From: Yersinia hibernica
GTDB lineage: Bacteria; Pseudomonadota; Gammaproteobacteria; Enterobacterales; Enterobacteriaceae
Assembly: GCF_004124235.1 (NCBI RefSeq)
Contig: NZ_CP032487.1
Span: 1-64,000 of the forward strand
Direction of reading: 5' to 3'
DNA: 64,000 bases
Shown here: piece by piece, positions 46,918 through 56,143 of the stretch
Layout of the letters: every line of letters starts with the position of its first letter
Position numbering within the stretch: position 1 is the first letter of the stretch
The notes under the pieces: generated by a model
The model's input: only the letters and a program-made list of their open reading frames with translations
Told to the model about the DNA's origin: nothing
Database searches by the model: none
Translations under genes and position numbers: made by a program

Positions 46918-47604
46918 ATGGACAAAAATTTATTAAAACAAATTGAAATATTAATAAGATTTTGGGGAGGGAGCTCAGAACCTTGGGGGGTGAAAGATAA
47001 CCAATCAAGGTTTGTTTATGCAAACCGTAGAGTTAATAAGCTATTTAATATATCGGATCAATATTGCTTGGAAGGCCGTTTAGATGGCGAGATTCCAACA
47101 CCAGCAGCAGAATTTCAGAAGGAGTTTCAAACTCACGACCGTAAGGTTGAATTATTACAGGATCGAGTTACATCCGTTGATATACAGCTATATGATGGTC
47201 ATTCATATTTCACACCATACTTCTGTGATAAATATCCACTAATAGATGAGAATGGTATTTCTCAAGGTATTATTTTTCATAGCAGACCTGTTACTGATAC
47301 AATATTGTCTCGTTTGAGTAAGATAAAAATCCCAACGACACTTATCTTTACGCCGCCCTCTGATTTTTTCTCAAAAAGAGAATGGGAAGTGCTGTTTTAT
47401 ATTTTACATTCATTTTCAAGTGCTGAGATTTCTAAAAAACTTCACTTATCACCAAGAACTGTGGATAACATAATTCAAAGTATTTATAGAAAATCTGATG
47501 TTTCTAATAAGCGGCAGATGATCGATTATTGTTATGAGAACAAAATTAATAATTATGTTCCGCAAAGTTTCTTCGAATGCTCTGGATCTTTCCCACTTGT
47601 CTAA
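46918..47604 (+). CDS. PAS-LuxR transcriptional regulator, copy 1
   Basis: 228 residues. A PAS-like sensor domain (about 15-135; EPWGVKDNQSRFVYANR and DRKVELLQDRVTSVDI) precedes a LuxR/FixJ HTH (about 150-205; FSKREWEVLFYILHSFSSAE then ISKKLHLSPRTVDNIIQSIY). No receiver or autoinducer-binding domain, so it is probably a one-component sensor; the ligand is unknown. The C-terminus NNYVPQSFF is an unusual extension shared by all three copies. AT-rich with AGA/ATA codons, unlike the flanking housekeeping genes. AGGAG precedes the ATG. Confidence 0.88.
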   Translation: MDKNLLKQIEILIRFWGGSSEPWGVKDNQSRFVYANRRVNKLFNISDQYCLEGRLDGEIPTPAAEFQKEFQTHDRKVELLQDRVTSVDIQLYDGHSYFTPYFCDKYPLIDENGISQGIIFHSRPVTDTILSRLSKIKIPTTLIFTPPSDFFSKREWEVLFYILHSFSSAEISKKLHLSPRTVDNIIQSIYRKSDVSNKRQMIDYCYENKINNYVPQSFFECSGSFPLV

Positions 47605-47625
47605 TTGAAAAATTAAGAGGAAAAT

Positions 47626-48312
47626 ATGGAAAGTTCATTATTAAACTCACTTAAAATGCTAATAAGGTTTTGGGAGCATAGTACTGAACCTTGGGGAGTA
47701 AAAGACAGCAACTCAAGATATGTTTATGCAAATAATAGATTGCATAGGTTATTAGCATTGCCTAGTAATTATAGTATGGAAGGGCGATTAGATGGCGAGC
47801 TTCCTACGCCAATATCAGAGTTCCAACTTGAATTTCAGGAGCATGATCGTAAGGTTGAGTTATTGCAAGACCGTATAACATCGGTTGAAATACATGCATG
47901 GGATGGGCGTTCGTATTTTCAGCCATACTTTGTGGATAAGTATCCACTGATAGATGAAAACGGAATTTCTCGAGGAGTTATTTGTCATGGTAGGCCAGTG
48001 GAAGATATAATATTAACGCATTTAAATAAGATAAAAGTGCCAAAATCACTGATTTTTACTCCGCCATCTGACCTCTTTTCAAAACGGGAATGGGAGGTAC
48101 TATTTTATGTTATACATTCATTCTCAAGTGTCGAAATTGCTGAGAAACTTCACTTGTCATCTAGAACCGTCTGTAACATTATCCAAAAAATATACAATAA
48201 AACGGGAGTTACCAGTAAGCGACAAGTAATAGAGTATTGTTATGAGAATAAAATTAATAATTACATCCCACAGAGCTTTTTTGAGTATTCAGGTTCGTTC
48301 CCATTAACATAA
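47626..48312 (+). CDS. PAS-LuxR transcriptional regulator, copy 2
   Basis: 228 residues, collinear and mostly identical with copy 1 throughout the PAS and HTH regions (FSKREWEVLFYVIHSFSSVE; KLHLSSRTVCNIIQKIYNKT). Same length, same C-terminal NNYIPQSFF tail. Variation is concentrated in the PAS ligand-pocket stretches and HTH recognition helix (PRTVDNII versus SRTVCNII), so the two may differ in ligand and target. It begins 21 bp after copy 1, with AGAGG as ribosome site. Origin by tandem duplication is clear. Confidence 0.88.
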   Translation: MESSLLNSLKMLIRFWEHSTEPWGVKDSNSRYVYANNRLHRLLALPSNYSMEGRLDGELPTPISEFQLEFQEHDRKVELLQDRITSVEIHAWDGRSYFQPYFVDKYPLIDENGISRGVICHGRPVEDIILTHLNKIKVPKSLIFTPPSDLFSKREWEVLFYVIHSFSSVEIAEKLHLSSRTVCNIIQKIYNKTGVTSKRQVIEYCYENKINNYIPQSFFEYSGSFPLT

Positions 48313-48340
48313 GGAAAGTAAAATTTAACTGGAGAATATA

Positions 48341-48547
48341 ATGGATAAAATTTTAAAGGACTTGCTGGAAATACTTATAATATTTTGGGTGCAGAGATTC
48401 AGAACCTTGGGGGAGTAAAATATAATCAGTTGCGTATTATATATGAGAGTCATAGGGTTAGTAAATTATTGGCATTACCTAATAAATAATTATGTACCCA
48501 AAAGTTTCCTTAAATATGCTAAATCTTTTCCTCTTATTCTTATGTAG
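48341..48547 (+). pseudogene. Remnant of a third PAS-LuxR copy with an internal deletion and frameshift
   Basis: A GGAGAATATAATG start context like the other copies opens MDKILKDLLEILIIFW, homologous to the first 16 residues of copies 1 and 2. The EPWGVK region is recognisable only after a one-base shift (an extra G near 48,413). After LLALPNK the sequence jumps to NNYVPKSFLKYAKSFPLI, the C-terminal tail, so roughly residues 50-208 are deleted. The reading frame is broken, so no functional regulator is expected. Confidence 0.88.
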
Positions 48548-48632
48548 AGGAATTGCTTACGCCGGTAATGTGAGTCACCGGCGATTTGTGTTCAATGTCA
48601 CTGTTACCACCTGATTGGCGCGATATAGCTCC

Positions 48633-50342
48633 TTATTGGCCAGTTACGCCGTGCACTTCGCCATGTTGCATCGTTTGATTAACTTGCTGCCCATGGCTGT
48701 CTGTGGCTTGTAGAGAGCCATTAATGGTGGGTTTCAATGGCTTATCTGCTGCCAAACTTCCTTTTATCTGTAATTTCAGATTCCCCAACCCTTGCAGCGG
48801 TAATGCTGGCCATCCCCAGTTTTGTAAGATATTAAGGTCAACGGAGCGGCCGGTCAGGTCAAGGGATAAGGCCCGGGCCGGGGTTTGGTCAATAGTGGCA
48901 GTGGCTTCCAACAACCCTTCGCTGGTGAAGGCGCTGATATCACTAAACGTAATTTGTTGCTCATTAGCGCTCAATGCTAATGATGGACGGCGGACATCAT
49001 TTTTATTAAAGGTCGCATTTCCGGCATTCAACATTAATGAGCCTGACCACACTCCCCATTGATGATTTTTGGCGAGCAGTAAATTAGTCCCAGCGGCATC
49101 CAGCGATGTAATTTGGAAAGGAAATTCCGGGCTAATATCAATCAATAAATTACGGTTAGCACTCAACTTACTGATATAAACCTCGGACAACCAGCTTGGC
49201 AGAGTTTGCTGCCATTGCTGTTTCCAATCGGAGGGGAGGGTATAAACCAGAGCCACCAGTGTCAGCTCGTCAAGCTGTAGATGCTGGGTATCACGCGCCC
49301 AGTGGCCCTGAGTTCTTAACAGCCCATCCTGCCAGCGAGTGGAGAATTGATTAATGGCTATCCCGGCTGGTGATAAGGTAAATGTGGCTATCGGGTCAAT
49401 CAGATGAATATTACCTTTAATAATGTCACCGGCATTAAGGGATAATTCGCCATCATCACTTTGCCAGTCACCTTGCTTAAATGTAATATTTTTAAGTGTC
49501 AGGTCTAAGTCATTAAATGCCCAGTTTTCCCCTTCAACTCGTGCATCAATTAAATCAAAGCGCTTTAGTGTGATGGGCGGCAGTTGTAAAAATGTATTCC
49601 AGACGTCTTCTAAAGTTGCTGCTGTTTGCAGGCGAATATTACTCAAGCGCAGACGGTCAACCATCCAACTGCCATCAGCGGATTGGCTGGCATTGCCCGT
49701 CAGTTCCCCGAGTGCGAGGTCAGCCCCGAAATTACTCAAAGTCAGGGCGTTTTTCTGGATTGCACCTTGCAGATACAGTTTTTGGGCTGTAATGCCATTA
49801 ATCGTCAGCGAGCCAGCACTAAACTGGAATTGGGCATTTTCACCCAGGCTATTACCCGGCAATGGTTGCCAGGGAATGAGTCCACCATTGACTTGCTGGC
49901 CTGCCACTTTCCACTGGCCCGCCGTATTTTGTGGCGCAATTGTGGTATTCAGCGCCATGTTGGTCAGCCTCAAGGTATCAGCCTGCAGGGGTAATGGTGA
50001 GGCGCTGTTATTGAGAGTTAAGCTACCATTTTGCAAATTGAGGCTAAGAAAATGACGAGGTTCGGTCAGTTGTCGCCAACTTAGCCCCAATACTGCCTGT
50101 TGGGTTATCAGGAAAGGGGGTTGGTTGGCCCGGCCCAGCGAGACATCAGTAAAACTAATTTGCCCAGGTTGCGACCACGAGTGATCTATTTCCCCCAGAG
50201 AGAGGCGATATTCGCTGTTATCACTGATCCAATGGCTTAGCCAACTGGCAGCCCACCGAGTCTGGAGCAGTACGTAGCACAGCACAATAGACAGCACCAG
50301 TAGCAGTAATAACGTTAGCAGCACTTTCCCGAGAAATTTCAT
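48633..50342 (-). CDS. yicH: YicH, AsmA-family inner membrane / periplasmic protein
   Basis: 569 residues from ATG 50342 (MKFLGKVLLTLLLLLVLSIV), chosen to match E. coli YicH in start and length; a 24-codon upstream extension is unmatched. One N-terminal membrane helix, then AsmA-type repeats (FTDVSLGRANQPPFLITQQ, RQLTEPRHF). AsmA-like proteins are large periplasm-spanning lipid-transport candidates; the specific role of YicH is unknown. Confidence 0.9.
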   Translation of the reverse strand: MKFLGKVLLTLLLLLVLSIVLCYVLLQTRWAASWLSHWISDNSEYRLSLGEIDHSWSQPGQISFTDVSLGRANQPPFLITQQAVLGLSWRQLTEPRHFLSLNLQNGSLTLNNSASPLPLQADTLRLTNMALNTTIAPQNTAGQWKVAGQQVNGGLIPWQPLPGNSLGENAQFQFSAGSLTINGITAQKLYLQGAIQKNALTLSNFGADLALGELTGNASQSADGSWMVDRLRLSNIRLQTAATLEDVWNTFLQLPPITLKRFDLIDARVEGENWAFNDLDLTLKNITFKQGDWQSDDGELSLNAGDIIKGNIHLIDPIATFTLSPAGIAINQFSTRWQDGLLRTQGHWARDTQHLQLDELTLVALVYTLPSDWKQQWQQTLPSWLSEVYISKLSANRNLLIDISPEFPFQITSLDAAGTNLLLAKNHQWGVWSGSLMLNAGNATFNKNDVRRPSLALSANEQQITFSDISAFTSEGLLEATATIDQTPARALSLDLTGRSVDLNILQNWGWPALPLQGLGNLKLQIKGSLAADKPLKPTINGSLQATDSHGQQVNQTMQHGEVHGVTGQ

Positions 50343-50430
50343 CCGGTTTTTCCACACCTGTCTGTATACGGAACCCTGTTTATGCCGCAAATTGTCCATT
50401 AGCTCAATAGACAATCAGTTATCAGCGCAT

Positions 50431-50466
50431 AAAAAAATGGCCGGTATCGTTTACGACCGGCCATTT
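50431..50466 (-). terminator. xanP terminator
   Basis: Eleven-bp stem AAATGGCCGGT (50435-50445) / ACCGGCCATTT (50456-50466). On the minus strand it is followed by a T-run (plus-strand A-run 50431-50437). Located 23 bp past the xanP stop, before yicH. Confidence 0.9.
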
Positions 50467-50488
50467 CAGCGACGTATTAGCGAAAAAA

Positions 50489-51874
50489 TTATTTTTCTTG
50501 TGGGAAGAGTAAGTTAAGCACGATGGCAGTAATACCGCCCGCCGCTATCCCGGAAGAAAGCAGGGTTTTCACCCAGTCAGGTGCAAATTGCAGAATCAAT
50601 GGCTGCTGCGCGACACCCATACCGACTGCCAATGATAAAGCCATAATCATAATTGCGCGGCGGTTAAGGGTTTCGCGTGACACGATACGCACACCAGAAG
50701 CGGCAATCGTCCCGAACATCACCAGAGTTGCCCCCCCCAGCACCGGTTCTGGAATATGTTGTACAAATCCAGCGACTGCAGGGAACAAGCCCAGCGCAAT
50801 CAGCATCAGCGCGACAACAAAACCGACATAGCGGCTGGCAACACCGGTCAATTGAATGACGCCATTATTCTGACCAAAGCAGGAGTTAGGGAAAGTGTTA
50901 AACACCGCTGATAGCATGGAGTTCAAACCATTTGCCAGCACCCCACCTTTCAGGCGTTTCATATATAACGGGCCATGAACGGGTTGTTCTGAAACATCGG
51001 AGGTTGCGGTGATATCGCCAATGGTCTCAAGTGAGGTCACCATAAAGATAAGCATTAGCGGCACCAGCAGGTTCCAGTCAAAAGATAAACCATAGTACAG
51101 CGGCGTGGGGATGGTAATCAGCGCGGTATCTACCACCGGACGGCTTTCTGGCAGCATTCCCAGTGCCCAGGCCAGCAGATAACCGACTGCCATGGCGATA
51201 ACCAGTGAGGCGACGCGCAAATATGGGTTCCGTTGGCGGTTGAGTAAAATAATCACCAACAACACAGCGCCGGCCAATAAGAGATTTTTAGGTGAGCCAA
51301 AAGTATGGTCGCTCATTGCGCCATAACCGCCACCAATAGATGTCAGCCCAACTTGAATCAATGACAGGCCGATAATCATCACCACAATACCGGATACCAG
51401 TGGGGTGATAATGCGGCGCGCCAGATGTAAGAAACGGGAAAGTATAATTTCAGTGCAGGACGCGACCATCAAAGTTCCGAACAAGGCCGCCATCATGGTT
51501 GGGATATCTGCTCCACCATTTTTCAATGCCAATCCGCCCATAATCAGCGGAGAAACGAAGTTGAAACTGGTGCCCTGAATGGATAACAGACCCGAGCCAA
51601 CCGGCCCCCAGGTTTTGATTTGCAGGAGAGATGCGAGGCCGGAGGCAAACAGTGACATGCTAATAATACGCTGGGTATCTTCCGCTGGCAGCCCCAGCGC
51701 CTGACAAATCAGCAGCCCGGGTGTTATCACCGCGACAAACATAGCCAATAAGTGTTGGCATGCAGCAAACAGAGTTTGGGTGAGTGGCGGGCGATCTTCT
51801 AAACGATAAATTAATTCACTGGGGCGAGTTGTGACTTGCTGTGGCGCATCAAGTTCGGCGGATTGCGTAGACAT
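50489..51874 (-). CDS. xanP: XanP/YicE, xanthine:H+ symporter (NCS2/NAT family)
   Basis: 461 residues from ATG 51874 ([11 protein letters not shown]), aligned to E. coli; the 17-codon extension upstream is unmatched. NAT family with about 14 membrane segments. The family signature is [14 protein letters not shown] (motif Q-N-x-G-x-x-x-x-T-G), with conserved [15 protein letters not shown] helix 8 ([16 protein letters not shown]). Imports xanthine with protons. Terminator immediately downstream. Divergent from gltS. Confidence 0.95.
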   Translation of the reverse strand: MSTQSAELDAPQQVTTRPSELIYRLEDRPPLTQTLFAACQHLLAMFVAVITPGLLICQALGLPAEDTQRIISMSLFASGLASLLQIKTWGPVGSGLLSIQGTSFNFVSPLIMGGLALKNGGADIPTMMAALFGTLMVASCTEIILSRFLHLARRIITPLVSGIVVMIIGLSLIQVGLTSIGGGYGAMSDHTFGSPKNLLLAGAVLLVIILLNRQRNPYLRVASLVIAMAVGYLLAWALGMLPESRPVVDTALITIPTPLYYGLSFDWNLLVPLMLIFMVTSLETIGDITATSDVSEQPVHGPLYMKRLKGGVLANGLNSMLSAVFNTFPNSCFGQNNGVIQLTGVASRYVGFVVALMLIALGLFPAVAGFVQHIPEPVLGGATLVMFGTIAASGVRIVSRETLNRRAIMIMALSLAVGMGVAQQPLILQFAPDWVKTLLSSGIAAGGITAIVLNLLFPQEK

Positions 51875-52113
51875 GGCGTGGCATTCCCGGATCGGCAAAG
51901 AGGGCATTTTAATGATCCGCTTCACAAAAGCAATCGGTTGCGCTGCATTTTTTTAAATATTTCTGTCTGGTACGGCTGCATGTTTTTCTTTTACTAAACT
52001 TGTAATTAGAGACATTTTTTTTTCTAATCACCCCTCTTACTGCTTTGGCGTTTATTAAGGAACTGTCTAACGTCATATTTTTATTATATATTTCAATCGC
52101 ATGGAGTACCAAG

Positions 52114-53328
52114 ATGTTTCATCTCGATACCTATGGCACGCTAGTCGCGGCCTGTCTGGTTTTATTGTTAGGCCGAAAACTCGTACAAACTGTCCCTTTT
52201 CTGAAAAAGTACACTATTCCTGAACCGGTTGCCGGTGGGTTGTTGGTGGCTTTTCTTATGCTGCTGATGCAAAAGACCCTTGGTTGGGAAATCATCTTTG
52301 ATATGTCTTTAAAAGACCCTTTGATGATGGCATTCTTCGCAACTATTGGTCTGAATGCCAACTTGGCCAGTTTACGGGCGGGTGGCAAGGCCCTCAGTGT
52401 GTTTGTCTTTGTGGTTGTCGGCTTGCTACTGATGCAAAACGCGATAGGTATCGCCCTCGCGAAACTGATGGGGTTGGATCCGCTAATGGGCTTATTGGCG
52501 GGCTCAATTACGCTATCAGGTGGGCACGGTACAGGTGCTGCATGGAGTAAAGTGTTCATTGAACGCTATGGCTTTGAAAATGCGACGGAAGTTGCCATGG
52601 CATGTGCGACATTCGGTCTGGTTTTGGGGGGGCTGATTGGTGGCCCGGTTGCTCGCTATTTGGTCAAACACTCTTCCACACCGAATGGCACCCCAGAGGA
52701 CAGCGAAGTGCCGTCTGCGTTTGAAAAACCTTCTGCTGGCCGCATGATAACCTCATTAGTATTGGTCGAAACCATTGCTATGATCGCTATTTGCCTGATG
52801 GCGGGCCAAGTCGTTGCGGGTTGGTTGCAAGGCACTATGTTTGAATTGCCAACTTTTGTTTGTGTGTTATTCATCGGGGTTATTCTCAGTAACACATTGT
52901 CGGCAATTGGTTTTTATAAAGTTTTTGACCGCGCCGTCTCCGTGCTGGGAAATGTCAGTTTGTCACTGTTTTTGGCAATGGCGCTGATGAGTCTAAAACT
53001 GTGGGAGTTGGCTTCACTGGCCTTGCCGATGCTGGTGATTCTATCAGTACAGGCCCTGGCGATGGCGCTGTACGCTATTTTCGTCACTTATCGGTTGATG
53101 GGCAAAAACTATGATGCGGCAGTCTTGGCGGCGGGGCATTGTGGCTTCGGTTTAGGCGCGACGCCGACCGCGATTGCCAATATGCAGGCCATTACTGATC
53201 GTTTCGGCCCATCACATTTAGCCTTCTTGGTGGTGCCGATGGTCGGGGCATTCTTTATTGATATCGTCAATGTGATCGTCATCAAGCTGTACTTATTACT
53301 ACCAATTTTCCCCGCAGTCGTGGGGTAA
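52114..53328 (+). CDS. gltS: GltS, sodium/glutamate symporter
   Basis: 404 residues from ATG 52114 (MFHLDTYGTLVAACLVLLLG) preceded by GGAG at 52,103. Ten or so TM helices with two inverted pore-loop GGHGTGAAWSK / GHCGFGLGATPTAIANMQA motifs diagnostic of the ESS family. Na+-driven uptake of glutamate. The frame runs 23 codons further upstream without homology. Divergent from xanP. Confidence 0.96.
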   Translation: MFHLDTYGTLVAACLVLLLGRKLVQTVPFLKKYTIPEPVAGGLLVAFLMLLMQKTLGWEIIFDMSLKDPLMMAFFATIGLNANLASLRAGGKALSVFVFVVVGLLLMQNAIGIALAKLMGLDPLMGLLAGSITLSGGHGTGAAWSKVFIERYGFENATEVAMACATFGLVLGGLIGGPVARYLVKHSSTPNGTPEDSEVPSAFEKPSAGRMITSLVLVETIAMIAICLMAGQVVAGWLQGTMFELPTFVCVLFIGVILSNTLSAIGFYKVFDRAVSVLGNVSLSLFLAMALMSLKLWELASLALPMLVILSVQALAMALYAIFVTYRLMGKNYDAAVLAAGHCGFGLGATPTAIANMQAITDRFGPSHLAFLVVPMVGAFFIDIVNVIVIKLYLLLPIFPAVVG

Positions 53329-53336
53329 TGGTTTTT

Positions 53337-53356
53337 GGGGCGGCGATATCCGCCCC
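53337..53356. terminator. Hairpin between convergent gltS and recG
   Basis: Seven-bp stem GGGGCGG / CCGCCCC with CGATAT loop, followed on the plus strand by TTATTGATT. Probable gltS terminator; weak U-run. Confidence 0.55.
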
Positions 53357-53363
53357 TTATTGA

Positions 53364-55445
53364 TTAAGCATTAGTGTAGCGCGCGCGTTCTGGTAGCCAG
53401 CGCTCGATCAATGCCCGAGCGTGCTCGGGATATTGCTGATGCAGATGGCGAGCGACGCGCTGTACTTCTGGAATCATGGCTTGGTCGCGCAGTAAATCCG
53501 CCACTTTAAACTCGGCACTGCCGGTTTGGCGTGTTCCCAAGAGTTCACCGGGCCCACGTATTTCTAAATCCCGCTGAGCAATAACAAAGCCGTCATTGCT
53601 GTCACGCAGCACTTGCAAACGCATTTGCGCTGTTTTGCTGAGGGGGGTTTTATAGAGCAGCACACAATGTGACGCGACGGCACCACGGCCAACGCGGCCG
53701 CGTAATTGATGCAGTTGCGCTAAGCCTAATCGCTCAGGATTATCAATTATCATCAAACTGGCATTGGGAACATCAACCCCAACTTCAATCACCGTAGTGG
53801 CCACCAACAATTGCAATTCACCTTGTTTGAAAGCCTGCATAACCGACTGTTTTTCCGGCCCTTTCATCCGGCCATGAACCAAGCCGACTTTGATTTCCGG
53901 CAGCAAAGCTCTCAGCTCTTCACAGGTTACTTCGGCCGCTTGGGCCTCTAACAGCTCAGATTCTTCAATCAAGGTGCAGACCCAATAAGCTTGCCGCCCC
54001 TCTTCCAGACAGGCATTTTTGACCCGCTGAATAACATCACTGCGGCGGGTATCAGGAATAGCTACCGTCGTCACCGGCGTTCTTCCTGGCGGTAATTCAT
54101 CAATCACTGAGGTATCAAGGTCAGCATAGGCCGTCATGGCCAAAGTTCGGGGGATGGGAGTCGCGGTCATGATCAACTGGTGCGGATGGAAACCTTGCTC
54201 CTCGCCCTTTTCCCATAATGCGAGCCGCTGGTGAACACCGAAACGATGCTGTTCATCAATAATAACCAGTGCCAGCCCAGAAAATTGCACTTGCTCCTGA
54301 AACATGGCGTGAGTACCAACGACCATTGATACTCGACCACTGGCGACAGCTTCTTGCTGTGCCTGGCGTGCTTTGCCTTTCTGTTTTCCGGCCAGCCAAC
54401 CGACTTCCAAACCTAATGGTTCCAGCCATTGACGGAAAGTACTGGCATGTTGCTCGGCCAATAATTCAGTCGGGGCCATCAGCGCGACCTGTTTACCATG
54501 GGCAATCGCGCGCAGTGCCGCCAGTGCGGCCACCAAGGTTTTGCCGGAACCCACATCCCCTTGAATCAACCGCATCATGGGGAAATTGTGGGTCATATCT
54601 TGCTCGATTTCTGCCACTACCCGTTGTTGAGCGCGGGTTGGCGTGAAGGGCAGTGCCGCAAGAAAGCGCTGTTTAAGCTGTTCTTCGGGCAACAGAGCGA
54701 GCGCCCGATAGCTTTGTGCTCCGGCCCTGACCGCCAACATGCTGAGATTATGGGCCAGTAGCTCTTCCATAATCAGCCGTCGCTGTGCTGGGTGTTTGCC
54801 CTGTTCTAAATCGGCGAGTTGAATGTCTGCTGGTGGGCGATGCAGTGTATGAATAGCTTCTGGCAGGCTGATCAGTGAGCGACTTAACTCAATCGGCAGC
54901 AATTCGGCAATAACACTGCCGTCTAACATTGCCAGAGCTTGATCGATGAGCTTGCGTAGGGTTGCCTGCCGAATGCCTTCCGTTGTGGGATAAACGGGTG
55001 TCAGTGACTCTTGTAATTCAACACCAATATTTTCTCCATGCACTCGATATTCCGGGTGAATGATTTCGGGGCCAGTATTGCCTCGCTTAGCTTCGCCATA
55101 GGCAATCACATGCTTGCCCGGAGACAAGCTGTTTTTCATCGCGGCATTGAAGTTGAAAAAGCGCAGCGTGAGGACACCGCTGCCATCGCTGATTTGACAA
55201 GTCATCATACGGCGACGGCCAAAACTAATATCTGACCGAAGAACTTCACCTTCAACCGTGACCGCAATGCCGGGTAATAGATCGCCAATTCGGTATAGCT
55301 GGGTGCGGTCTTCGTAACGTAATGGCAGGTGGAGCAGCAGATCTTGAATTGTCTCCAGACCCATTTTCGCCAGTTTCCCAGCCTGACTTGCGCCGACACC
55401 GGAAAGGGTACTGAGGGGTACGGCATCCAGTAGACGGCCTTTCAT
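53364..55445 (-). CDS. recG: RecG, ATP-dependent branched-DNA helicase
   Basis: 693 residues. N-terminal wedge/OB domain (about 1-155; LSPGKHVIAYGEAKRG). Helicase motifs: I GDVGSGKTLVAA, Ia APTELLAEQ, II IIDEQHRFG, III MTATPIPRTLA, V/VI TTVIEVGVDVPNA and QLHQLRGRVGRG. Acts at stalled forks and Holliday junctions. The trmH stop is directly adjacent (1 bp), so it is the last gene of gmk-rpoZ-spoT-trmH-recG. Confidence 0.97.
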   Translation of the reverse strand: MKGRLLDAVPLSTLSGVGASQAGKLAKMGLETIQDLLLHLPLRYEDRTQLYRIGDLLPGIAVTVEGEVLRSDISFGRRRMMTCQISDGSGVLTLRFFNFNAAMKNSLSPGKHVIAYGEAKRGNTGPEIIHPEYRVHGENIGVELQESLTPVYPTTEGIRQATLRKLIDQALAMLDGSVIAELLPIELSRSLISLPEAIHTLHRPPADIQLADLEQGKHPAQRRLIMEELLAHNLSMLAVRAGAQSYRALALLPEEQLKQRFLAALPFTPTRAQQRVVAEIEQDMTHNFPMMRLIQGDVGSGKTLVAALAALRAIAHGKQVALMAPTELLAEQHASTFRQWLEPLGLEVGWLAGKQKGKARQAQQEAVASGRVSMVVGTHAMFQEQVQFSGLALVIIDEQHRFGVHQRLALWEKGEEQGFHPHQLIMTATPIPRTLAMTAYADLDTSVIDELPPGRTPVTTVAIPDTRRSDVIQRVKNACLEEGRQAYWVCTLIEESELLEAQAAEVTCEELRALLPEIKVGLVHGRMKGPEKQSVMQAFKQGELQLLVATTVIEVGVDVPNASLMIIDNPERLGLAQLHQLRGRVGRGAVASHCVLLYKTPLSKTAQMRLQVLRDSNDGFVIAQRDLEIRGPGELLGTRQTGSAEFKVADLLRDQAMIPEVQRVARHLHQQYPEHARALIERWLPERARYTNA

Positions 55446-56138
55446 CTAAGACTCCGTGGATTGCATGGCAGACCACCATTGTGCATCAGCAATAACCTGG
55501 CCTTGATCATCAATATGAGGCCGAGAAAGCCCTTTACGTTTAGCTACTTGCGCCAGCACGGGGTAGCCGCCTTCAAATAATAGCCGCTGTTGCTCATTTT
55601 CAGACAAAACACTTTGTACTCGCTGATACATCCCAGCATTCTGCCGCTGGCGCTGTGCTTCATATAAAATGAGTGCGGAGGCGACTGAAACATTCAAGGA
55701 TTGCACCATCCCGATCATCGGAATAATGATGTCTTTATCAGCCATGGCCAAGGCTGCTTCCGATATGCCGGTTTTTTCTTGCCCCATTAAAATACAGGTT
55801 GGGCGGGTATAGTCGACTTCACGAAAATCAACTGCCTTATCAGACAGATGAGTCGCGAGTATTTGCATACCTTGCGATTTCAGATGCGTAATGGCATCGG
55901 TAATATGGGGGTGTGTCTTTACCTGAACCCAACTATTGCTACCGGCAGCGGCGGCGAGCCGCATGTACATTTCAGGGGTAGGCCAAATGGCATGAATTTG
56001 ATGAATACCGACGGCATCAGCAGTACGAATAATCGCAGAGACATTATGAGGCTTATGAACTTGCTCCAGACAGACAGTTAGGTCCGGCTGCCTGGTCGCA
56101 AGCATTTCACAAATCCGCGCATAGCGTTGAGGATTCAT
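55446..56138 (-). CDS. trmH: TrmH/SpoU, tRNA (Gm18) 2'-O-methyltransferase
   Basis: 230 residues. SPOUT-family motifs 1 (NVSAIIRTADAVGIHQIH), 2 (ILMGQEKTGISEAALAMAD) and 3 (IPMIGMVQSLNVSVASALIL), which form the trefoil SAM site, are intact. Methylates G18 of tRNAs. Located between spoT (5 bp) and recG (adjacent). Confidence 0.96.
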   Translation of the reverse strand: MNPQRYARICEMLATRQPDLTVCLEQVHKPHNVSAIIRTADAVGIHQIHAIWPTPEMYMRLAAAAGSNSWVQVKTHPHITDAITHLKSQGMQILATHLSDKAVDFREVDYTRPTCILMGQEKTGISEAALAMADKDIIIPMIGMVQSLNVSVASALILYEAQRQRQNAGMYQRVQSVLSENEQQRLLFEGGYPVLAQVAKRKGLSRPHIDDQGQVIADAQWWSAMQSTES

Positions 56139-56143
56139 AGGCG

